Shown here: in pieces, positions 52,438 through 60,279 of the stretch
Numbering within the stretch: the first letter of the stretch is position 1
Layout of the letters: each line of letters begins with the position of its first letter
NCBI GenBank assembly: GCA_049514575.1
Contig: JBEKUX010000006.1
Span: forward strand, 1-64,000
Length of the DNA stretch: 64,000 bases
Source of the DNA: BOG-1184 sp049514575
Lineage (GTDB): Bacteria; Fibrobacterota; Chitinivibrionia; Chitinivibrionales; Chitinispirillaceae
Direction: 5' to 3'
The notes under the pieces: generated by a model
Told to the model about the DNA's origin: nothing
What the model saw: the letters and a program-made list of their open reading frames with translations, nothing else
Databases searched by the model: none
Made by a program: the position numbers and the translations under genes

Positions 52438-52974
52438 ATGTTGAAAGGTCGCAGGTGGGCAGCATTTTTCATGACGATCGCAGCAGCAGCGTGCGGCGTA
52501 TTCGGCGGCTCGATTATCGGCGGTTGGACCATTAATACCGACGCCTCGGGTGGCGTGACGTCGCTGACATTATCCAATCCAAGGACCTATCTCAACATCG
52601 AGCAGACTATCGATATTGTTGTTGATTATCAGGGAACACCGATGAAGGGGACATGCAAATTCCGGAACGGCGTTCAAAAGGACCTCAATGTCCCGCAGGA
52701 AGTCCAGTTTTTCTGGGACGAATACAAGGGTGCGCATGCCATATGGGAATATTTCGCTTCCATGAACAGGGTGGAGCTTTTCAACCCTGATGAAACGGTA
52801 ATCCCCCCAATGATGTACGGCCGCAATTCCCGTGTCATCAGCAAGGCCGGCAATGAATATTTCGGGAAACTGGTCGAATTGCCGAGTAATTCCGACTGGT
52901 TCAAAATGGACATTGCAGGCAACATTGTGGTCATGTACCGGCATGCGATCGCCGTGATACAGCAATTGAAATAG
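52438..52974 (+). CDS. Small secreted protein of unknown function
   Basis: A 178-residue protein with a strong AAGGAGG ribosome site before ATG 52438. Residues 1-22 are a signal sequence (KGRRWAAFFMTIAAAACGVFGG). A Cys at residue 19 is not in a good lipobox. The mature part has no motif I recognise (GWTINTDASGGVTSLTLSN, IDIVVDYQGTPMKGTCKFRNG). It lies between the caspase and the stand-alone barrel-like gene, in the same direction, so it may belong to the same regulon. It ends in TAG. Confidence 0.75.
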   Translation: MLKGRRWAAFFMTIAAAACGVFGGSIIGGWTINTDASGGVTSLTLSNPRTYLNIEQTIDIVVDYQGTPMKGTCKFRNGVQKDLNVPQEVQFFWDEYKGAHAIWEYFASMNRVELFNPDETVIPPMMYGRNSRVISKAGNEYFGKLVELPSNSDWFKMDIAGNIVVMYRHAIAVIQQLK

Positions 52975-53226
52975 CCGCAGATAAAGTCGGCTGATTCGAC
53001 AGATCGTTCAAGTATGCAATAGGATTGCATATTTTTCCCGCTGTTGCAGGGTTTTCCTCTAAAAAGATGTGCACCGCAATACACGAATAACCCTCTGCTA
53101 TTATCTCCGGAACGTAACAATGGCACAGTCAGCAGGTGTTGTATATTATTTGAGGCGTGTTTTTTTTAATCAATAGAGCGTTTTTATTAACGCCGCGCGT
53201 CTAATAGACGATCCCTGATCTTTTCC

Positions 53227-53250
53227 CTTCCCCCTTAATTAAGGGGGAAG
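53227..53250. repeat. Perfect 24-base palindrome in the gap before the barrel-like gene
   Basis: CTTCCCCCTTAA and TTAAGGGGGAAG form a continuous palindrome centred at 53238. It is the only structured element I see in the 331-base gap 52975-53305; the rest shows only AT-rich tracts and an imperfect CCCTGATC..GATAGGG flank. It is of the same style as the other short palindromes in this window. Confidence 0.75.
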
Positions 53251-53305
53251 GAGGCCGGAGGATAGGGATTAAAGCGGAAACTATTTTAATGAAAGTGAGG
53301 TGCGT

Positions 53306-53866
53306 ATGACGAAGAAAGCGATTGTACTCGCGGCAATTCTGAGCATGGCGGCGACAATAGCGGCTGAGGATCCTTCGGAAAAAGGAATACCGACCTCTCC
53401 GCTGACGATTTACAGCGGCGGGATCGGCGTGGGCGCATTCAGATCGCTCAATAAAGACCTGCAGGCCGAACAGGAAAATTTTTTAAAGGTTTCATTTGAG
53501 AATACCGTGTATTTCAAAGAGAATATCGGCGTGTTTATTGACGTCGACTGGTTCATCCCGGGAAATAATTACGGCGCCGATCTCGGGTTTGATATTATTC
53601 CCGTAACCGGATCTTTCCGTCCCTTTATCGGCGCAGGTGTCGGCGCGCATTATTTTGATAAAACCGGCAAATTCGGCGACAATATCGGTCCGTCCGGCAC
53701 CGTCCATATCGGGGTCGCGCTCGACCTGACCAATCGGGTGCAGATGCGGATACGGGTGCCGTATTTTTTCACTGCCGACAAAGCGAATGACCAGACCATC
53801 GGTGCGGAAATAGGATTTCTCTTTTCCGGCAGGTTTAAAAACATTAAAAAATTGAATTACAATTGA
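53306..53866 (+). CDS. Stand-alone outer-membrane barrel-like protein, homologous to the caspase C-terminus
   Basis: A 186-residue protein. A signal peptide (MTKKAIVLAAILSMAATIAAEDP) is followed by a beta-rich domain: GGIGVGAFRSL, VSFENTVYFKENIGVFIDVDWFIPGNNYGADLGFDI, FIGAGVGAHYFDKTGKFGDN and IGAEIGFLFSGRFKNIKKLNYN. These align in order with the last 150 residues of the caspase-like protein (FANTIYIKDHADLF, NFGADIGFDF, GAGAGLYYFEKKG, LLFSGQYKDVKVLNY). ATG 53306 has GTGAGGTG upstream; the GTG two codons earlier is less likely. A duplication or domain exchange with the caspase gene is evident. Confidence 0.82.
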   Translation: MTKKAIVLAAILSMAATIAAEDPSEKGIPTSPLTIYSGGIGVGAFRSLNKDLQAEQENFLKVSFENTVYFKENIGVFIDVDWFIPGNNYGADLGFDIIPVTGSFRPFIGAGVGAHYFDKTGKFGDNIGPSGTVHIGVALDLTNRVQMRIRVPYFFTADKANDQTIGAEIGFLFSGRFKNIKKLNYN

Positions 53867-53906
53867 TGCGCAGACGGATTTGAAAACATCATCAAAAGGA
53901 GCGGGT

Positions 53907-54485
53907 ATGGAAAAGTTTATTGGAATAGCGTTGATCGTGAGCCTGACGGCGGCAGGCGGAGTTTTTGCGGCGGACAAGGCGCCTCTCACGGAAAATAAAA
54001 ACGTCACCGTGGTACAGGCCGCGTCCACGGTTGACGGGAAGTCGGAAATCAGCGAAAAACTTCTGGAAGAGTGCATCGTCTCGCTGCCGCAGGTCGAAGA
54101 CCTTGATGCTGAAGTGACCTCGCAGGTCGCTTTCATGAAGGAGATCAACGGCGACCCGAATAAGAATGATTTCGTAAAAAGCTATCATGCCGTTATTGAG
54201 ATCAATTATATGCTGCACCAGCAGTCGCTCATCATCGTGGCCACTTCTTCCATTCAGGGACAGGAGCCGGTGATGAAGGTGGTGGAGAAGACCCTGCGGC
54301 AGAGCAAGCTGTTTGAGTCCAATCCTTCAGAGGGCGAATATTACGCCGGCCGTTCCTTGCGCCAGTATTATTTCCCGACCGCAGAGGCGGCCATCAGCGA
54401 TGTAAAACGTCGGGCGGGGATCTGGATCAAACAGCAGTCGGCCGTCGTTTGCAAACCGCAGGCTGCGGCGAAAAAAAACCAATAG
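53907..54485 (+). CDS. Secreted protein of unknown function
   Basis: A 192-residue protein starting MEKFIGIALIVSLTAAGGVFAADK, a clear signal peptide, with AAAAGGAGCGGG ahead of ATG 53907. The mature sequence is alpha/beta (LEECIVSLPQVEDLDAEVTSQVAFMKE, SYHAVIEINYMLHQQSLIIVATSSIQGQEPVMKVVEKTL) and could be a small periplasmic partner of the following LpoB and TPR lipoproteins. No known domain is recognised. It is 40 bases after the barrel-like gene, so likely cotranscribed; it ends in TAG. Confidence 0.75.
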   Translation: MEKFIGIALIVSLTAAGGVFAADKAPLTENKNVTVVQAASTVDGKSEISEKLLEECIVSLPQVEDLDAEVTSQVAFMKEINGDPNKNDFVKSYHAVIEINYMLHQQSLIIVATSSIQGQEPVMKVVEKTLRQSKLFESNPSEGEYYAGRSLRQYYFPTAEAAISDVKRRAGIWIKQQSAVVCKPQAAAKKNQ

Positions 54486-54638
54486 TTGCTCATCAGAATG
54501 ACAAAAGAGAATAGGGCCGCATCAGAAACTGCGGGGTTGTTTGAGAAGATCATACAACGTATTTTTAACCATGATTCTCTTGAAAAAGGCAGGATTACCC
54601 TGATTTAAATGCGAAATAAATTCAACAAGGAGGCACAG

Positions 54639-55235
54639 ATGCGGAAGTATACAAAGAAATGGTTGTTTATGGTTCTGCCGCTGCTTCTGGTCGGTTGCAG
54701 CACCAAGGTGTCGCGGGTGCAAAGCGATTCCACGATCGACCTTTCGGGCAGATGGAACGATGCGGATTCCCGGCTCGTTGCCGAACAGATGGTGGGCGAT
54801 TGTCTCGCCCAGCGGTGGCTTTACAAGTGGGATAGCCAGAACAAGCAGCCGGCCGTGATCATCGGGAAGATCACGAACAAAAGCCACGAACATATCAGCA
54901 CCGAAACCTTTGCCAAGGACATAGAGCACGCCCTGCTCAATTCCGGCAAGGTGAATTTCGTCGCCTCAAAGGCTGAGCGCGACCAGATCCGCGATGAAAA
55001 GGCCGACCAGCAGGAAAACGCTTCGGCGCAGACCGCGAAATCGCTCCACGAAGAGACCGGCGCAGACCTCATGATGCGCGGGGACCTCAATTCAATCGTG
55101 GACCAGGAAGGGAGCAAAGCGGTCATCTACTACCAGATCACCATGGAACTCGTTGAAATCGAGAGCAACATGAAGGTCTGGATCGGTGAAAAGAAGATAA
55201 AGAAATTCGTCGAACACGCCTCGACCACCTTCTAA
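54639..55235 (+). CDS. LpoB-like outer-membrane lipoprotein (penicillin-binding protein activator family)
   Basis: A 198-residue lipoprotein: MRKYTKKWLFMVLPLLLVGC has a lipobox ending at Cys20. The mature part matches the LpoB/YcfM family: RWNDADSRLVAEQMVGDCLAQRWL, AVIIGKITNKSHEHISTETFAKDIEHALLNSGKVNFVASKAERDQIRDEK, LHEETGADLMMRGDLNSIVDQEGSKAVIYYQITMELVEIESNMKVWIGEKKIKKFV. In enterobacteria LpoB activates PBP1b; in other phyla the partner is unknown. ATG 54639 has AAGGAGG; a longer frame to 54609 is not needed. The TPR lipoprotein gene follows. Confidence 0.9.
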   Translation: MRKYTKKWLFMVLPLLLVGCSTKVSRVQSDSTIDLSGRWNDADSRLVAEQMVGDCLAQRWLYKWDSQNKQPAVIIGKITNKSHEHISTETFAKDIEHALLNSGKVNFVASKAERDQIRDEKADQQENASAQTAKSLHEETGADLMMRGDLNSIVDQEGSKAVIYYQITMELVEIESNMKVWIGEKKIKKFVEHASTTF

Positions 55236-55262
55236 CAGGCCATGGAACGGCGGCATCGGGAC

Positions 55263-56750
55263 ATGAAGAAACATTTCAGCTTTCGACATATCCCGTACGG
55301 CCTTTTGTACGGCATTTTATTTTCAGGCTTTGGTTTTTTCCTCGCCTCGTGCACCGGTGGATCTGCACTGCGTTTTAACAAACTTGCCGGTACCACTGAA
55401 AAAGACGATTATCTCTCCGCAATCTCCTCGATTCAACGAAATTGCTCGAAATGGTATGGAAAAACCAACGAGTTCCTCTATTGCATGGACATCGGCGTTT
55501 TATACCATTATGCGGCGCGGTACGATTCGAGCGCCGTGTATCTTCAGCGGGCGGCCGAAGTTTACGACGGTCTTTTCGCCCGTTCCGTGACCAACGAGGC
55601 GGCATCGCTGCTTATTAACGATAATGTGCGTCCCTACCGGAGCAGGCCGTATGAACTCGTCATGCTCCATCAGTTTAATGCGCTCAATTATCTCGCGCGG
55701 GGCAATACCGACGATGCGCTGGTAGAAACCCGTGCGGTACAGCTTCTCTTCAATGAGTGGGAACGAACGGACCGGCACGACCAGACATACTCCAACGACG
55801 CCATGTTCCATTATCTATCGTCAATGGCCTACGATGCGGCCGGCGATTACGACGATGCCATGATATCGCTTTATAAAGCGGTCGAGACGTATAACCGCGG
55901 CCCCGTTGCATTGCCTCCGGCGGTAAAAAACTACGCTTACTACATGCTGAATCTCAACGACCGCGGCCAGGACACCTCGGTACTCGGGATCTCGGCCGAT
56001 GTCCCAAGTGAAAAAGTGCCGGGGCTGCAAAACGGCCTTTCGGAAATCGTTCTGGTCGGCTATGCCGGAAAAGGACCCGCACTGGTCGAGGAAAAATGGT
56101 GGGGAACGTATATCAGGGGCGGAATGCTTATCATCAACCACACTGATGCCAGAGGAGCGGTTGAAACATTCACCATGCCGGCTCCGCCACTGCCGGAAGA
56201 AGAGTATGAGAAAGCGTCAGAAGGCCAGAAGACCGACCTCGGCACCACGTTTCATATAAGTTTTTCGCTGCCCAGAATCAGGACATTTAATTCAATGACC
56301 GGATATTTTACGGTCAGAGGCATGGCGGGGAACGCTCCGGAAGCTCCTGAGACGAGCGTCGTCATCAACGATCTGGACAGGCAGCTTGCAAAAAACCTTG
56401 AGGACACGCGAACAGCCACCATGATAAGGACCGTAATCCGGACCACGCTGCGCACCATTACGGCGCAGAAGGCCAAGGACAAGATGAAATCAAGCAGCGC
56501 GATTGGCAATCTCCTGCTCAACCTCGGCACCGATGTCCTGGCCGACCAGCTCGAACATGCAGACACCCGCACGTGTTTTCTTGTTCCTAAAACCGTCCAG
56601 ATCGCCCGGATTCCGGTACAACCCGGCACCTATACGCTGGAGGCTGCGGCGCACAGCGAGACCGGGGCGGTGATCGGGAAAAAAACGTTTGAAAATATCC
56701 AGGTAAAACAGGGCGAGAAAAAAATTCTGTTTTATTGTTCGTTCAGGTAA
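55263..56750 (+). CDS. TPR-containing lipoprotein (COG3014-like)
   Basis: From ATG 55263 the product has 495 residues. The signal sequence ends in FFLASC, a lipobox near residue 30. A helical TPR-like region follows (LYCMDIGVLYHYAARYDSSAVYLQRAAEVYD, ELVMLHQFNALNYLARGNTDDALVETRAVQLLFNEW, FHYLSSMAYDAAGDYDDAMISLYKAVETY), then a beta-rich C-terminal half. As I recall, a protein of this kind sits next to LpoB in several proteobacteria, so it probably forms an envelope complex with it. A start at 55242 is possible (7 more codons); neither start has a strong ribosome site. Confidence 0.82.
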   Translation: MKKHFSFRHIPYGLLYGILFSGFGFFLASCTGGSALRFNKLAGTTEKDDYLSAISSIQRNCSKWYGKTNEFLYCMDIGVLYHYAARYDSSAVYLQRAAEVYDGLFARSVTNEAASLLINDNVRPYRSRPYELVMLHQFNALNYLARGNTDDALVETRAVQLLFNEWERTDRHDQTYSNDAMFHYLSSMAYDAAGDYDDAMISLYKAVETYNRGPVALPPAVKNYAYYMLNLNDRGQDTSVLGISADVPSEKVPGLQNGLSEIVLVGYAGKGPALVEEKWWGTYIRGGMLIINHTDARGAVETFTMPAPPLPEEEYEKASEGQKTDLGTTFHISFSLPRIRTFNSMTGYFTVRGMAGNAPEAPETSVVINDLDRQLAKNLEDTRTATMIRTVIRTTLRTITAQKAKDKMKSSSAIGNLLLNLGTDVLADQLEHADTRTCFLVPKTVQIARIPVQPGTYTLEAAAHSETGAVIGKKTFENIQVKQGEKKILFYCSFR

Positions 56751-56756
56751 CAATAT

Positions 56757-56845
56757 CGCTTGCCGAGCGGCGGTTCATCTCGATAAGACCTCCTGTTAAG
56801 CTCCTGTTAAGGAGCCTGCTCGATGAACGGTTGTATCGAGGCAAG
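56757..56845. repeat. 89-base repeat, left arm of the lipoprotein cassette
   Basis: This arm matches the reverse complement of 57525-57613 at 84 of 89 positions by my count. Each arm also has internal mirror parts: CTTGCC at one end and GGCAAG at the other, GTTCATC with GATGAAC, and GCTCC with GGAGC. It begins just after the TPR lipoprotein stop codon. Confidence 0.85.
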
Positions 56846-56936
56846 GGGAGCGGTTACTTCGCGAGACTTGCGCAGGCGTGGGGTTGCAAAGTATAATATC
56901 AAGTACTCAAAGAAATGTTCCAAAGGAGGAGGTTGT

Positions 56937-57395
56937 ATGAAGAAGTCCCTTGCGTTCTTGAGTGTTGGTGTGGTGATTGCGGTGACCGTTGGCTGCGGGC
57001 TCAACCCGGCCGGGACCGTAACCGTCACTATTGCGAATATCGATACGGTGGTCATGGGCGATTCGACTTCGATACGAGGAGTAGTGCAAGGAACGATCGA
57101 ATCTGACTCTGCGATTACCAATGTCACTATGTCAATCAAAAACAGTGCAGGTACTATTCTTGCCGCGACTATTGCCAAGGCTAATTTTACACATGGCTAT
57201 GCATCCAGGGATACGGTCTATCCAAACAAGGATACGGTCCATATAACCAAGGATACGGTTGATCTAAATAATGATATGCATACGTGGATTTACGCTTCCT
57301 CCAGTGCGTCCGCCGGAACCGATACGCTTATTATCACGGTATCATCCGGAAGGATAACCAAGGGTGCGTCGCATCCGTTTACCGTGATACCGTGA
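56937..57395 (+). CDS. Small lipoprotein between inverted repeats
   Basis: A 152-residue predicted lipoprotein with an excellent ribosome site (AAAGGAGGAGG) before ATG 56937. MKKSLAFLSVGVVIAVTVGC carries the lipobox. The mature sequence is Thr/Ser-rich and beta-like (VTVTIANIDTVVMGDSTSIRGVVQGTI). Residues about 92-114 consist of three 7-residue units DTVYPNK, DTVHITK, DTVDLNN, coded by a 21-base tandem repeat. No known domain is recognised. The 89-base inverted repeats on both sides suggest that the gene is a mobile or duplicated cassette. Confidence 0.75.
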   Translation: MKKSLAFLSVGVVIAVTVGCGLNPAGTVTVTIANIDTVVMGDSTSIRGVVQGTIESDSAITNVTMSIKNSAGTILAATIAKANFTHGYASRDTVYPNKDTVHITKDTVDLNNDMHTWIYASSSASAGTDTLIITVSSGRITKGASHPFTVIP

Positions 57396-57524
57396 CCGGA
57401 AGCGGATAGCGACCGGGCGTAGTCGATCTCCTTAACTTCCCGCATAAAAAGCCGGAGTAATTTTCTCAAGAGGGCTCCGCGTTCAGAAAAATCGCCATTA
57501 TTTATATTAGGACGGGATTTACCG

Positions 57525-57613
57525 CTTGCCTCGATACAACCGTTCATCGAGCAGGCTCCTTAACAGGAGCTTAAGAGGAGGCCTTATCGAGATGAACGGC
57601 CATTCGGCAAGCG
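57525..57613. repeat. 89-base repeat, right arm of the lipoprotein cassette
   Basis: It is the inverted partner of 56757-56845; the five differences are near the outer end (positions 11, 12, 16, 32 and 39 of the arm). It ends 35 bases before the serS start codon, so the serS leader comes partly from this element. Confidence 0.85.
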
Positions 57614-57648
57614 GGAAAAGGTACTTTTTTTATTAGACGGAGCGGACA

Positions 57649-58926
57649 ATGCTTGATATCCAGCGGATCAGGGACTTTCCGGAACAGGTGCGCCAGGCGG
57701 CTTTGAAAAAAAAATGTCCGGTTGACATACAAGCGATCCTTGCCCTTGACGCGGAGCGGCGAGGGACCATTCAGGAAGCGGAGCGGCTGAAGAACCTCCG
57801 CAATACCCGGTCGCAGGAAATAGCGCTGCTTAAAAAGGAGAAAAAGGACGCCACGCCGGTGCTCGATGAGATGCGACAGGTTTCGGAAAGGATCAAGGAG
57901 CTTGATGCCGGCCAGAAGACGCTCGAGGAAAAACTGCATGAACTGCTGATCGCCATTCCCAATGTGCCGCACGAAAGCGTCCATCACGGGGAGAGCGAAA
58001 AGGACAATCAGGTAATAAGCTCCTGGGGAACGCCGGCCGTGTTCGATTTCGAGCCCAGGGACCATCTGCAGATCGGCACTGCACTGGACATTATCGATTT
58101 CCCGCGCGGTGCGAAAATAGCGGGGGCCGGGTTTCCCGTCTACAAAGGGGCGGGTGCCCTGCTTGAACGCGCGCTCATCAATTTCATGCTCGATACCCAT
58201 ACGCGGAAGAACGGTTATCTGGAAATCTTTCCGCCCTTTCTGGCGAACAGGGAAAGCCATTTCGGGACCGGCCAGCTGCCGAAAAGCCGCGATCAGATGT
58301 ATTATATCGGGGAAGACGGGCTGTACTGCATTCCGACTGCCGAGGTGCCGGTGACGAACCTGCACCGCGACGAAATACTGGACTCCGCTTCTCTGCCGTT
58401 CAGATATTGCGCCTACAGCGCGTGTTTCAGGCGGGAAGCGGGTTCGTACGGAAAGGACACCAAGGGTTTTCTGCGCGTGCACCAGTTCAATAAGGTCGAG
58501 CTTGTCAAGTTTGTCGTGCCGGAACGCTCCTATGAGGAACTGGAACTTCTCCGCGCCGATGCCGAAGGCATACTCCGCTCGCTCGGGCTGCACTACCGGG
58601 TGCTTGCACTCTGCGACGCCGACCTCTCTTTCGCCGCGGCAAAATGCTACGATCTGGAAGCCTGGGCGCCAGCCGAAAAAAAATATCTGGAGGTCTCCTC
58701 GTGCAGCAATTTCGAGGATTTCCAGGCGCGGCGCATGAACATCCGTTACCGGCCGTCGGGCGTGGAGCGCTTGCGCTTCGTGCATACGCTTAACGGAAGC
58801 GGCGTTGCCACGGCCCGGATCCTTGTCGCGCTGCTCGAAACCTATCAGACCGTCCGGGGAACCGTCATGGTTCCCGAAGTATTGCGGCCGTACGTAAACG
58901 GAATAACGGAGATCGGTCCACGGTGA
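57649..58926 (+). CDS. serS: Seryl-tRNA synthetase
   Basis: SerRS charges tRNA-Ser and tRNA-Sec. The N-terminal coiled-coil arm (residues about 30-110: EAERLKNLRNTRSQEIALLKKEKKD..., MRQVSERIKELDAGQKTLEEKL) is present. The class II catalytic motifs are FPVYKGAGALLERALINFML (motif 1), SACFRREAGSYGKDTKGFLRVHQFNKVEL (motif 2) and GSGVATARILVALLETYQ (motif 3). The 425-residue length is standard. The start is behind CGGAG. The stop overlaps the histidine kinase start (GTGA). Confidence 0.96.
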   Translation: MLDIQRIRDFPEQVRQAALKKKCPVDIQAILALDAERRGTIQEAERLKNLRNTRSQEIALLKKEKKDATPVLDEMRQVSERIKELDAGQKTLEEKLHELLIAIPNVPHESVHHGESEKDNQVISSWGTPAVFDFEPRDHLQIGTALDIIDFPRGAKIAGAGFPVYKGAGALLERALINFMLDTHTRKNGYLEIFPPFLANRESHFGTGQLPKSRDQMYYIGEDGLYCIPTAEVPVTNLHRDEILDSASLPFRYCAYSACFRREAGSYGKDTKGFLRVHQFNKVELVKFVVPERSYEELELLRADAEGILRSLGLHYRVLALCDADLSFAAAKCYDLEAWAPAEKKYLEVSSCSNFEDFQARRMNIRYRPSGVERLRFVHTLNGSGVATARILVALLETYQTVRGTVMVPEVLRPYVNGITEIGPR

Positions 58927-60263
58927 AAGCGTTCGTCAAAAAGTTGCTCCATGGGCGCAGTCTCTACCTGTCCCTTTTGAGCGTCAGACGGTTTGCGGGA
59001 AGGAATTTTTTCCTTGCCGTCGCTATCTGTTTTCTCGGCGTCTATCTGTGGCTCACCCACGGACTGCTCAAAAAGCTGCAGCACCAGATGCTGGAAGAGG
59101 CAGCGCTCTACGTGGAGCGTATCGAACTGGGGCTTTCCGGCGACATGGGTGCGCCGGTGGTGCGGGAGATGATCGCCGCCATTATCGATAACGGCGACAT
59201 GCCCGCGGTTGTGACCGACACTGCCGGGACGCCGGTCGCATGGACGCGGATTACGTACGGGACTGTCTTCAAAAGAGAAACAATTGCGGCGAACGATACG
59301 ACACCGCTTGCCAGAAAATTGGTGCTGGAAAAGGCTGAAAGGATGCGCAAAAGCTTTACCGCGTTTCCCATCCACCGCGAGGGTGAGGGAGGGGTGGCCG
59401 GCTATCTTATTATCGGCAGGAGTGCCGCTTTGCGGAGCCTTTCGCTTTTTTCCCTGGCCATGGGCGCCGTTTTCGTCGGTTTCATCATTTTCATGAGTGT
59501 TACCTCCTACAATGTGCGCATCAACGAGCGCAGCAATCTGTGGGTCGCACTTGCAAAGGAAACCGCGCACCAGCTGGGAACGCCGATTTCCGCGCTCATG
59601 GGATGGGTCGAATACCTGCGTTCGACCAGGGACGAGGACAGCACGGCCGGACCTGAAGACGTCATCGGCCAGATCGAAAAAATCTGCGGCGACATGGAGA
59701 ACGATCTCAAGCGCCTGCGCCGGGTCAGCACGCGGTTCAGCCATATCGGATCAATACCCGTCCTGAGGCCGTGCGACATCAATCAGGTGCTGAACGAATG
59801 CATGGAGTATTATAAAATCCGGCTGCCGCTTCTGCGGCGGAAAATCGAAATACGCTGCCAGTTCGGCAAATTGCCTCTTGTTAATGCCAACGGCGAGCTT
59901 CTGGAATGGGTGTTCGAAAACCTTTTACGGAATTCCGTGGACGCAATACATCACACGTCGGGAACGATCGAAATCAGGACCGAATTCGTGGAGGACGAAA
60001 ATGTTGTGCGGGTCTACCACACCGACAACGGATCGGGGATAAAATGGGAGGCGCATAAAAAAATATTTTCACCCGGGTATACCACGAAAAAGCGCGGGTG
60101 GGGGCTTGGCCTGACGCTGGCAAAGAGGATTGTTGAGGATTATCATAAGGGCAGGATTTTCGTGCATTGGTCGAAAAAAGACAAGGGGACCGTTTTCTGC
60201 GTGGAACTGCCGGTTGATGACCGGAGCGGACACCGGGAACGGTCTCGATGGTTTACCGCCTGA
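58923..60263 (+). CDS. Membrane sensor histidine kinase (PorY-like)
   Basis: A 446-residue sensor kinase. A membrane helix at about residues 26-48 and another around 160-185 (LSLFSLAMGAVFVGFIIFM) frame an extracytoplasmic domain. HisKA has the acceptor His in LAKETAHQLGTPISALMGWVEYLRS, and the HATPase has VFENLLRNSVDAIHHTSG and KKRGWGLGLTLAKRIVEDY. The GTG start overlaps the serS stop. The next gene encodes a REC-PglZ regulator, so the pair recalls PorY/PorX, which control type IX secretion in Bacteroidetes. Confidence 0.88.
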   Translation: MKAFVKKLLHGRSLYLSLLSVRRFAGRNFFLAVAICFLGVYLWLTHGLLKKLQHQMLEEAALYVERIELGLSGDMGAPVVREMIAAIIDNGDMPAVVTDTAGTPVAWTRITYGTVFKRETIAANDTTPLARKLVLEKAERMRKSFTAFPIHREGEGGVAGYLIIGRSAALRSLSLFSLAMGAVFVGFIIFMSVTSYNVRINERSNLWVALAKETAHQLGTPISALMGWVEYLRSTRDEDSTAGPEDVIGQIEKICGDMENDLKRLRRVSTRFSHIGSIPVLRPCDINQVLNECMEYYKIRLPLLRRKIEIRCQFGKLPLVNANGELLEWVFENLLRNSVDAIHHTSGTIEIRTEFVEDENVVRVYHTDNGSGIKWEAHKKIFSPGYTTKKRGWGLGLTLAKRIVEDYHKGRIFVHWSKKDKGTVFCVELPVDDRSGHRERSRWFTA

Positions 60264-60279
60264 AAGGGGCGCTGCACCG

